From Prevotella sp. (GTDB taxonomy: Bacteria > Bacteroidota > Bacteroidia > Bacteroidales > Dysgonomonadaceae): a stretch of 39,391 bases of DNA. The notes beneath the pieces are model-generated. The model did not search any database. It saw only the letters and a list, made by a program, of their open reading frames with translations, and was not told the DNA's origin. Where the stretch lies: NCBI GenBank assembly GCA_031273295.1, contig JAISSD010000252.1, forward strand, positions 1 to 39,391, read 5' to 3'. Position 1 is the stretch's first letter, and every line of letters starts with the position of its first letter. The translations under genes were made by a program, and so were the position numbers. Of the stretch, positions 32,546-39,391 are shown in pieces.

Positions 32546-33733
32546 ATGGAAAAAACATGGAGATGGTTTGGCAAGAAAGATAAAATTACGCTGGATATGC
32601 TGCGTCAAATCGGTGTGGAAGGTATTGTGACTGCCTTGCACGACATTCCAAACGGTGAAATTTGGACATTGGAAGCCATTCTTGATTTAAAAAAATTTAT
32701 AGAAGACGCCGGACTGCGCTGGTCGGTAGTGGAAAGTCTCCCTGTGAGCGAAGCGATAAAGTATGGCGGAGCGGACAGGGACAGGCTGATAGAAAATTAC
32801 ATTGCAAGTTTGTCCAATCTGGGGAAAGCCGGTATCAAGACGGTGTGCTACAACTTTATGCCTGTTATCGACTGGATCCGTACCGATTTGGAATATCCGC
32901 GGGCTGACGGAACTTCTTCCCTGTATTTCGACCGGATACGTTTTGCTTGTTTCGACTGTTACATTTTGCAACGTGAAGGCGCCGAAAAGGATTATAGCCC
33001 CGAAGAAATGCAAAAAGTACAAGCTTTGGATAAAAGCATTACGGAAAAGGAAAAAACGCAATTGATCGATACGGTCATTGTAAAAACGCAAGGCTTTATC
33101 AACGGCAATATCAGGGAAGGCGACAAGGATCCGGTAGCTCTTTTCAAAAACCTGCTTGCGTTGTACAAAGGCGTCGATAAAAATGCTTTAAGGGAAAATC
33201 TACGCTATTTCCTTTCCCGGATAATGCCTGTCTGTGAGGATCATGGTATTGACATGTGCATTCATCCGGATGACCCGCCCTGCCAGGTATTGGGATTACC
33301 CCGCATCGTGACGGACAGTGAAGATATTGAATGGATATTGAACGCCGTCCCTGATCCGCATAATGGATTGACATTCTGCGCCGGTTCGTTGAGTTCGGGT
33401 ATTCATAACGATGTACCGGAGTTAGCCCGAAAGTTTGCTTCGCGGACGCGCTTTGTCCATTTGCGCAGTACCGGCGTGCAACCGGACGGCAATTTCATTG
33501 AAGCCGGACATTTGGAAGGGCGGGGGCGTTTGATAGAATTGGTCAGGATATTTGAAAAGAGCAATCCATCCCTGCCCATGCGCGTAGACCACGGACGATT
33601 GATGTTCGACGACAGGAATAAAGGTTATAACCCCGGCTACTCGTTTTACGGCAGGATGTTTGCCCTGGCCCAGATGGATGGCGTAATAGCGACAGTGCAA
33701 AATGAATTGAACAAACAACATAAAACAGAATAA
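32546..33733 (+). CDS. uxuA: Mannonate dehydratase
   Basis: UxuA, 395 residues from ATG 32546 (MEKTWRWFGKKDKITL is the family's usual N-terminus; an upstream TTG would add five residues). It dehydrates D-mannonate to 2-keto-3-deoxygluconate in the cytoplasm. Metal-binding and active-site segments are present: VTALHDIPNGEIW, CIHPDDPP, FVHLRS and RVDHGRLM. It follows the GH2 gene and stands four bases before the SDR gene, so the uronic acid freed by GH115 is catabolised by the same operon. Glucuronate isomerase (uxaC) and the KDG kinase/aldolase are not in the window. Confidence 0.95.
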   Translation: MEKTWRWFGKKDKITLDMLRQIGVEGIVTALHDIPNGEIWTLEAILDLKKFIEDAGLRWSVVESLPVSEAIKYGGADRDRLIENYIASLSNLGKAGIKTVCYNFMPVIDWIRTDLEYPRADGTSSLYFDRIRFACFDCYILQREGAEKDYSPEEMQKVQALDKSITEKEKTQLIDTVIVKTQGFINGNIREGDKDPVALFKNLLALYKGVDKNALRENLRYFLSRIMPVCEDHGIDMCIHPDDPPCQVLGLPRIVTDSEDIEWILNAVPDPHNGLTFCAGSLSSGIHNDVPELARKFASRTRFVHLRSTGVQPDGNFIEAGHLEGRGRLIELVRIFEKSNPSLPMRVDHGRLMFDDRNKGYNPGYSFYGRMFALAQMDGVIATVQNELNKQHKTE

Positions 33734-33736
33734 GAA

Positions 33737-34552
33737 ATGAACGAACAGTTTGGTATTGCAGGAAAAGTGGCGGTGATTACCGGCGCAGGAGGCGTATTGG
33801 GAGGTAGCATAGCCAAAAGTTTTATCAAATCGGGAGCCAAAGTCGCGGCATTGGATATCCGCCGGGAGCAGTTGGACGTCCGCATCAAGGAATTGACGGC
33901 GGAGGGCGGCGAGGCTATCGGCTTTATCGGCGATGTGCTTGACGTCGAAAGTTTGAAAAAGGCGGCTACCCGAATCGTTGAAAAATGGGAGAAAATAGAT
34001 ATTCTTTTGAATATTGCCGGAGGTAATATGCCCGGCGCAACCTTGGGACCCGACCAGCATTTTTTTGATATGAAAATTGCGGATTGGGAAAAAGTAACCG
34101 GTCTGAATCTGAACGGCGCGGTTTATCCCTCGATGGTGTTTGGCAAGATCATGGCGGAACAAAGATCGGGAAGTATCGTGAATGTTTCTTCGATGGCGGC
34201 TTATTCGGCGATTACCCGTGTACCGGGCTATTCGGTCGCCAAAACGGGGATCGGCAACTTTACCCAGTGGCTGGCGACAGAAATGGCATTGAAATACGGA
34301 GACGGAATCCGTGTCAATGCGATAGCGCCCGGCTTTTTTATCGGCGATCAAAACAGGGCGGTACTGATCAATCCCGATGGCTCTTTAACGGAAAGAAGCC
34401 AAAAGGTATTGGCCAAAACGCCGATGAAACGTTTCGGCGATATTTCCGAGTTGAACGGCGCGGTGCAGTTCCTTTGCAGCGACGCGGCAAGTTTCATCAC
34501 AGGCGCGGTTTTGCCGGTTGATGGCGGATTCAGTGCATTTAGCGGAGTATAA
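33737..34552 (+). CDS. SDR-family D-mannonate oxidoreductase (fructuronate reductase, UxuB role)
   Basis: This protein has 271 residues, a classical short-chain dehydrogenase. The NAD(P)-binding TGAGGVLGGS (about 16-25), NIAGG and the catalytic YSVAKTG (Tyr-x3-Lys, about 163-169) are visible. The C-terminus has the FITGAVLPVDGGFSAF signature. Starting three bases after the uxuA stop, it most likely reduces D-fructuronate to D-mannonate. This non-orthologous SDR is the usual partner of uxuA in Bacteroidota and some Firmicutes, in place of the long-chain UxuB of E. coli. The function comes from this context. Confidence 0.88.
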   Translation: MNEQFGIAGKVAVITGAGGVLGGSIAKSFIKSGAKVAALDIRREQLDVRIKELTAEGGEAIGFIGDVLDVESLKKAATRIVEKWEKIDILLNIAGGNMPGATLGPDQHFFDMKIADWEKVTGLNLNGAVYPSMVFGKIMAEQRSGSIVNVSSMAAYSAITRVPGYSVAKTGIGNFTQWLATEMALKYGDGIRVNAIAPGFFIGDQNRAVLINPDGSLTERSQKVLAKTPMKRFGDISELNGAVQFLCSDAASFITGAVLPVDGGFSAFSGV

Positions 34553-34584
34553 TGAATGGAAGCAAATTAAAATGAATGTAAAGT

Positions 34585-36063
34585 ATGTATCTGTTAGGGT
34601 ATGATATAGGTAGTTCTTCTGTCAAAGCCTGTTTGGTGGAAGCGGAATCGGGTAAAGTCATCGCATCGGATTTTTCTCCGAAAGTAGAAATGCAGATCAT
34701 TGCAAAAAAGCCGGGCTGGGCGGAACAGGATCCTGAATCGTGGTGGATCAACCTGAAACATGCGCACAAATCGGTTATGAAACAGTCGGGCGTAAACGCT
34801 GAAGAGATCAAAGCCATTGGTATTTCGTGGCAGATGCACGGTTTGGTTTTGGTGGATAAAAGGAAGAACGTCCTCCGTCCGGCGATCATCTGGTGCGACA
34901 GCCGCGCCGTTCCCTACGGGGAAAAAGCGTTCGAGGCAATCGGCAAGGAAAAATGTTTGTCGCGCCTGCTTAATTCTCCGGGCAATTTTACCGCCTCTAA
35001 GCTGGCTTGGGTAAAGGAAAACGAGCCATGCATTTACGAAAGAACCGACAAGCTGATGTTGCCGGGCGATTACATTGGCATGCGTTTGACAAACGATATT
35101 GTTACCACCGTTGAGGGACTTTCCGAAGGCGTCTTCTGGGATTTCAAAGAAAACCGCATTTCGGAAGACGTGATGAAATATTTCGGTTTTGAGCAAAGTT
35201 TCATTCCCGAAATCAAACCGGCTTTTGGCATACAGGGCGGCGTATCCGCCGGGGCGGCAAGAGAATTGGGTTTGAGGGAAGGCGTTCCGGTTTGCTATCG
35301 TGCAGGCGACCAGCCCAACAACGCGCTTTCATTGAATGTGTTCAATCCGGGCGAAATAGCATCTACCGCAGGAACTTCAGGCGTGGTTTACGGCGTATTG
35401 GGACAGGTCAACCACGACCCTTTGTCGCGTGTGAATACATTTGCGCATGTCAATCATACGGAGAAAGACACTCGTTTGGGCGTGCTGTTGTGCATCAATG
35501 GCACAGGCATTCTCAACTCGTGGATTAAACGCAATGTTGTATCTGCCGGCGTTTCGTACAACGACATGAACAATCTGGCTTCCCGGTCTCCGATTGGCAG
35601 TAAAGGACTTTCTATTATTCCGTTCGGAAACGGCGCGGAACGTATTTTGGAAAACAGGGAAACCGGCTGTTCGGTTCATGGCGTCAATTTTAATATTCAC
35701 AATCAGTCTGATATTATCCGCGCCGCACAGGAAGGAATCGTGTTTTCGTTCCGCTACGGCATGGAAATCATGGCGGAGATGGGAATAGACATTCATATTA
35801 TCCGCGCAGGCAATGCCAATATGTTTTTGAGTCCGGTTTTTCGTCAAACTTTGGCAGGTATCAGCGGCGCTACCATCGAACTGTACGATACGGACGGCGC
35901 GGCAGGCGCAGCCAAAGGCGCAGGTATCGGCGCAGGCATTTACAAAAACAATAAAGAAGCGTTTGCAAGCCTCGAAAAACTCGCGGTCATCGACCCCGAT
36001 CCGAAAACCGGAACGCAGTATGGGGACGCTTACGAACGCTGGAAAACTCATCTTGATAATTAG
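34585..36063 (+). CDS. xylB: Xylulokinase (FGGY family)
   Basis: XylB, 492 residues. It phosphorylates D-xylulose to xylulose-5-phosphate, feeding the pentose-phosphate pathway. The N-terminal ATPase motif ([14 protein letters not shown]), the [12 protein letters not shown] segment, WCDSRAV, the catalytic aspartate in [16 protein letters not shown] and the C-terminal [16 protein letters not shown] nucleotide-binding motif are all in order. It lies 65 bases before the xylA start codon. FGGY kinases with this active site and this neighbour are reliably xylulokinases. Confidence 0.94.
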   Translation: MYLLGYDIGSSSVKACLVEAESGKVIASDFSPKVEMQIIAKKPGWAEQDPESWWINLKHAHKSVMKQSGVNAEEIKAIGISWQMHGLVLVDKRKNVLRPAIIWCDSRAVPYGEKAFEAIGKEKCLSRLLNSPGNFTASKLAWVKENEPCIYERTDKLMLPGDYIGMRLTNDIVTTVEGLSEGVFWDFKENRISEDVMKYFGFEQSFIPEIKPAFGIQGGVSAGAARELGLREGVPVCYRAGDQPNNALSLNVFNPGEIASTAGTSGVVYGVLGQVNHDPLSRVNTFAHVNHTEKDTRLGVLLCINGTGILNSWIKRNVVSAGVSYNDMNNLASRSPIGSKGLSIIPFGNGAERILENRETGCSVHGVNFNIHNQSDIIRAAQEGIVFSFRYGMEIMAEMGIDIHIIRAGNANMFLSPVFRQTLAGISGATIELYDTDGAAGAAKGAGIGAGIYKNNKEAFASLEKLAVIDPDPKTGTQYGDAYERWKTHLDN

Positions 36064-36127
36064 AAGTTTAAACAGTATAAATTACTCGCATTTCAAAATT
36101 AAAATTAAAACTAAAATTAAAACTGGC

Positions 36128-37444
36128 ATGGCGACAAAAGAATTTTTTCCCGGCGTCGGGAAAATCAAATTTGAAGGAAAAGAAAGCAAGAACCCGCTGG
36201 CTTTCCGCTACTACGACCCCGAAAAGGTGATCAACGGAAAGAAAATGAAAGACTGGTTGAAATTTTCGATGGCTTGGTGGCACACTTTGTGCGCCGAAGG
36301 CGGCGACCCGTTCGGGCCGGGTACAAAAACTTTCGCATGGAACGAAGGCGCAACCCCGTTGGACAAGGCAAAAGCCAAATTGGACGCCGGATTCGAGTTT
36401 ATGCAGAAGATCGGCATCGAATACTATTGCTTCCACGACGTGGATTTGATTGACGAAGCGGCTACCATCGAGGAATACGAAGCCAATCTGAAAGCGATTG
36501 TAGCGTATGCGAAACAAAAACAAGCCGAAACAGGCGTCAGCTTGTTGTGGGGAACAGCCAACGTTTTCAGTCACCCGCGTTACATGAACGGAGCCGCTAC
36601 CAATCCCGATTTCAATGTTGTGGCTCGCGCCGCCGTTCAAATCAAGAACGCCATTGATGCAACCATTGAACTGGGCGGAGCCAATTATGTATTTTGGGGA
36701 GGACGCGAAGGTTATATGTCGCTGTTGAATACCGACCAAAAACGGGAAAAAGAGCATTTGGCAAGAATGTTGACGATAGCCCGCGATTATGCCCGGGCCA
36801 AAGGCTTCAAAGGCGTTTTCCTGATTGAACCGAAACCAATGGAACCGACCAAACATCAATACGATGTGGATGTGGAAACGGTTATCGGATTCCTCCGCCA
36901 CTATGGATTGGACAAGGATTTCAAAATCAATATCGAAGTAAATCACGCTACCTTGGCCGGACATACCTTTGAACACGAGCTTGCCTGCGCAGTAGACGCC
37001 GGCTTGCTGGGCTCTATCGACGCCAATCGCGGCGATGTTCAGAACGGATGGGATACCGACCAGTTTCCTGTCGACCGGTTTGAGTTGATACAGGCCTGCA
37101 TACACATCATCCGCAACGGTGGATTGGGCAACGGCGGTACGAACTTCGACGCGAAAACGCGCCGCAATTCCACCGACTTGGAAGACATCTTCATCGCTCA
37201 CATCGCCGCTATGGACGTAATGGCCCGCGCTTTGGAAAACGCCGCAACATTCCTGAACGAATCGCCTTACGGCAAGATGTTTAAAGACCGTTACGCTTCG
37301 TTCGATTCCGGCAAAGGAAAAGAATTTGAAGACGGCAAACTTGCGTTGGAAGATTTGGTCGCTTATGCCAAAAAAGCGGGCGAACCGAAGCAGATCAGCG
37401 GAAAGCAGGAGCTTTACGAAGCCCTGTTGAATATGTACGTTTAA
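36128..37444 (+). CDS. xylA: Xylose isomerase
   Basis: XylA, 438 residues from ATG 36128, the standard length of class II enzymes in Bacteroidota. An in-frame start at 35963 would overlap xylB and is rejected. It interconverts D-xylose and D-xylulose. Active-site residues are visible: H103 and D106 ([10 protein letters not shown]), E234 and K236 ([15 protein letters not shown]), E270/H273 ([17 protein letters not shown]), and the metal-binding GSIDANRGD motif. It follows xylB and precedes a strong hairpin and xylE. Confidence 0.98.
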   Translation: MATKEFFPGVGKIKFEGKESKNPLAFRYYDPEKVINGKKMKDWLKFSMAWWHTLCAEGGDPFGPGTKTFAWNEGATPLDKAKAKLDAGFEFMQKIGIEYYCFHDVDLIDEAATIEEYEANLKAIVAYAKQKQAETGVSLLWGTANVFSHPRYMNGAATNPDFNVVARAAVQIKNAIDATIELGGANYVFWGGREGYMSLLNTDQKREKEHLARMLTIARDYARAKGFKGVFLIEPKPMEPTKHQYDVDVETVIGFLRHYGLDKDFKINIEVNHATLAGHTFEHELACAVDAGLLGSIDANRGDVQNGWDTDQFPVDRFELIQACIHIIRNGGLGNGGTNFDAKTRRNSTDLEDIFIAHIAAMDVMARALENAATFLNESPYGKMFKDRYASFDSGKGKEFEDGKLALEDLVAYAKKAGEPKQISGKQELYEALLNMYV

Positions 37445-37452
37445 TTTATGAG

Positions 37453-37494
37453 GGGTGCATTTGAAACGTCGGTTCGACGCAGTCAAATGCACCC
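37453..37494 (+). promoter_or_regulatory. Strong hairpin between xylA and xylE
   Basis: GGGTGCATTTGA (37453-37464) pairs perfectly with TCAAATGCACCC (37483-37494), 12 bp. A nested inner stem CGTCG (37467-37471) with CGACG (37475-37479) closes a three-base loop. No T-run follows, so it may protect the xylA 3' end or attenuate transcription into xylE rather than fully terminate. Confidence 0.75.
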
Positions 37495-37569
37495 TTCCAA
37501 ATAAGGGAGGGAAATGTAAATATTCGTTTTCCTGCCTTTACATTTTAAAAAAATATTTCGATTGATATC

Positions 37570-39009
37570 ATGAAAAATAAAAGAGAATACAGTTTGGGAT
37601 ATATCGTTCCGATAACCCTGGTGGCTACTTTGGGCGGTTTGCTGTTCGGATACGATACGGCTGTCATATCGGGTGCGGAAAAGGGGCTGGAAGGATTTTT
37701 TCTGCAAGCCGCCGATTTTGAATACACCAAATACCTGCACGGGATAACTTCCGCCAGCGCCCTGATAGGTTGTGTTATAGGCGGATTTCTCTCCGGCTTT
37801 TTCGCTTCGCGGTTCGGACGGCGCGATTCGTTGCGTTTCGCCTCCGTATTGTTCTTCCTGTCGGCTTTGGGGTCGTTTTGTCCCGAATTTTTGTTCTTTA
37901 CCAAAGGCGTTCCGACATTCGGCCTGCTGGTTGCATTCGATCTGTACCGCATATTGGGCGGTATCGGCGTAGGTTTGGCTTCGGCCATCGTACCGATGTA
38001 CATCGCCGAAATAGCTCCGTCAAGCATTCGGGGAACGCTGGTTTCGTGCAACCAGTTTGCCATTATCTTCGGTATGCTGGTCGTGTATTTTGTCAATTAC
38101 CTGATATTGGGCGGACACGCCAACCCTGTTTTGGATAAAAGCGCCGAAGGCGTTTTCTCTGTCAATCCGGGTTCCGACCCGTGGACTATTGCTACCGGTT
38201 GGCGGTATATGTTCGGTTCGGAAGCCTTTGTGGCGGCGATATTCTGCTTTTTGCTGTTCTTTGTGCCTCGAACGCCCCGCTATTTGGTACTGATTGGACA
38301 AAACAAAAAAGCCTTGTCCGTATTGACCAAAGTAAATGGAACAGCCAAAGCCCGGGAAATTCTGACGGACATTGAATCCACCTCCATGGAAAAGACGGAA
38401 AAACTGTTTGCCTACGGCGTTTTTGTTGTTGTTACCGGTATTCTTCTGTCAGTGTTCCAGCAGGCTATCGGCATCAACGCCGTTCTGTATTATTCGCCGC
38501 GCATATTCGACAGCGTAGGCGTAGATGGAATGACGAGTACCGTTATTATGGGCGTTGTCAACATTGCATTTACGGTTGTCGCCATTGTTACGGTGGATAA
38601 GTTCGGACGCAAACCGCTGCTCGTCATCGGTTCGATTGGGATGGCAGTCGGCGCGTTTGCCGTTGCATTGTGCGACAGTTACGGAATCAAAGGATTGCCT
38701 CCGGTTATATCGATCATCGTTTATGCCGCGTTCTTCATGATGTCGTGGGGGCCTGTTTGCTGGGTATTGATATCCGAAATATTCCCGAATACGATACGCG
38801 GCAAGGCGATAGCTATTGCGGTAGCGTTCCAGTGGATTTTCAACTACATTGTATCCTCGACCTTTCCGCCGCTCTACGATTTCAGTCCGATGGCGGCTTA
38901 TGGCCTGTACGGCGCCGTATGCGTGCTTGCCGCCCTGTTTGTGTGGAAACTGGTTCCGGAAACCAAAGGTAAAACGCTGGAAGATATGAGCAGACTTTGG
39001 AAAAAATAA
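37570..39009 (+). CDS. xylE: D-xylose:H+ symporter (MFS sugar porter family)
   Basis: XylE-type transporter, 479 residues with 12 transmembrane segments. Sugar-porter signatures are intact: GGLLFGYDTAVISGAEKGL in TM1, RFGRR between TM2 and TM3, RILGGIGVGLASAIVPMYIAEIAPSSIRG in TM4-5, QQAIGINAVLYYSPRIF in TM7, and VPETKGKTLEDM at the end. It brings free xylose across the inner membrane to XylA, complementing the oligosaccharide-specific GPH symporter. The Q-Q-x-x-G-I-N-A-V segment and the xyl context support xylose over other hexoses; substrate is still inferred. Confidence 0.92.
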   Translation: MKNKREYSLGYIVPITLVATLGGLLFGYDTAVISGAEKGLEGFFLQAADFEYTKYLHGITSASALIGCVIGGFLSGFFASRFGRRDSLRFASVLFFLSALGSFCPEFLFFTKGVPTFGLLVAFDLYRILGGIGVGLASAIVPMYIAEIAPSSIRGTLVSCNQFAIIFGMLVVYFVNYLILGGHANPVLDKSAEGVFSVNPGSDPWTIATGWRYMFGSEAFVAAIFCFLLFFVPRTPRYLVLIGQNKKALSVLTKVNGTAKAREILTDIESTSMEKTEKLFAYGVFVVVTGILLSVFQQAIGINAVLYYSPRIFDSVGVDGMTSTVIMGVVNIAFTVVAIVTVDKFGRKPLLVIGSIGMAVGAFAVALCDSYGIKGLPPVISIIVYAAFFMMSWGPVCWVLISEIFPNTIRGKAIAIAVAFQWIFNYIVSSTFPPLYDFSPMAAYGLYGAVCVLAALFVWKLVPETKGKTLEDMSRLWKK

Positions 39010-39017
39010 ACAACATA

Positions 39018-39391
39018 ATGAACAATATTAAAATATTAAACAAAGCAGCAGACAATATCCGCATCTTGGCTGCATCCATTTTGATATTATTGAGCATCTT
39101 CGTTTTGTCTTGTGTAGCACAGACTAAAAAATCTTCCTGTTTGCCCTGTCAACTTCCGCCAATACCTGACATTCCCGCGCTACAAGATGAAAATAGCGTC
39201 CTCATGGACGACGTAGATTCTTTTCCCGAAATGAAACCGGAGAATTTGCCTGTTGCACCGGGACCGTTCGAACCGACATGGGAATCCATTGAGAAAAATT
39301 ATCCGGGAGAACCGGCATGGCTTCGTGAAGCCAAGTTTGGTATTTGGGTTCATTTTGGTCCACAGGCTGCCGGCGAAAGTGGAGACTGGTA
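39018..39391 (+). CDS. GH29 alpha-L-fucosidase, N-terminal part (cut by window end)
   Basis: The first 124 codons are present. A signal with a lipobox-like cysteine at residue 32 (LSIFVLSC) is followed by a proline- and acid-rich linker (about 40-90). Then PTWESIEKNYPGEPAWLREAK-type sequence leads into FGIWVHFGPQAAGESGDWY, which is the start of the GH29 TIM barrel. The gene begins eight bases after xylE, so the operon continues. It would remove alpha-L-fucosyl (or related L-sugar) residues. The linker of about 50 residues before the catalytic domain is longer than usual. Confidence 0.82.
   Translation, partial: MNNIKILNKAADNIRILAASILILLSIFVLSCVAQTKKSSCLPCQLPPIPDIPALQDENSVLMDDVDSFPEMKPENLPVAPGPFEPTWESIEKNYPGEPAWLREAKFGIWVHFGPQAAGESGDW

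Noticed and set aside
35963..36127. N-terminal extension of XylA
   Set aside because: The extension overlaps xylB in another frame; the start at 36128 gives the standard [10 protein letters not shown] terminus and length.
36068..37492. 474-codon open frame antisense to xylA
   Set aside because: It lies wholly opposite a certain xylA gene, shows no domain, and long antisense frames are expected opposite such codon usage.

Overview
The window comes from a Bacteroidales-type genome (phylum Bacteroidota). The evidence is a SusC/SusD pair, AT-rich leaders without Shine-Dalgarno sequences, -7 elements of the TAnnTTTG type, a Mfa/FimA-type pilin, and an rpoN–PAP2–gcvH–purE cluster. The genus cannot be fixed from sequence alone.

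Layout. (1) 1-1186 (-): a winged-helix protein and a nucleotidyltransferase-fold protein, overlapping by one base and cut by the window edge; they look like a toxin-antitoxin or abortive-infection pair. (2) 1261-2641: a long leader region with a dispersed repeat, then a secreted DUF2807-type protein and a bidirectional terminator. (3) 2669-5793 (-): a housekeeping cluster, rpoN, a PAP2-family membrane protein, gcvH, purE. (4) 6178-8760 (+): a large fimbrillin-like lipoprotein. Its C-terminal FISUMP/C-type-lectin-like domain ends in a run of pyrimidine-ending codons that resembles the variable region of a diversity-generating retroelement (DGR). (5) 8859-9926: terminator, a decayed histidine-kinase tail and an intact AraC-family regulator, divergent from the PUL. 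(6) 10318-39391 (+): one very large xylan polysaccharide-utilisation locus (PUL) that continues past the window.

The PUL runs: SusC, SusD, surface glycan-binding protein, small secreted protein of unknown function, remnant of another gene, GPH-family transporter, GH10 xylanase, cytoplasmic GH43, SGNH esterase, exported GH43, GH95, GH115, GH2, mannonate dehydratase (uxuA), SDR mannonate oxidoreductase (UxuB role), xylulokinase (xylB), xylose isomerase (xylA), xylose:H+ symporter (xylE) and the start of a GH29. Together these bind xylan at the cell surface, import oligosaccharides, remove acyl, glucuronosyl, arabinosyl and L-galactosyl/fucosyl decorations, cut the backbone, carry xylose to xylulose-5-phosphate, and carry out two steps of glucuronate breakdown. 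The enzyme set fits a complex, cereal-like glucuronoarabinoxylan.

Most interesting signals: the DGR-like codon pattern in the pilin; an identical leader module upstream of the DUF2807 gene and, in tandem, upstream of susC, where it creates a 41-codon upstream ORF whose stop overlaps the susC start; the kinase relic beside the AraC gene; a heptamer repeat array inside the PUL; and a GH95 active-site Thr suggesting alpha-L-galactosidase activity. No reverse transcriptase, template repeat, CRISPR array, tRNA or rRNA was seen.
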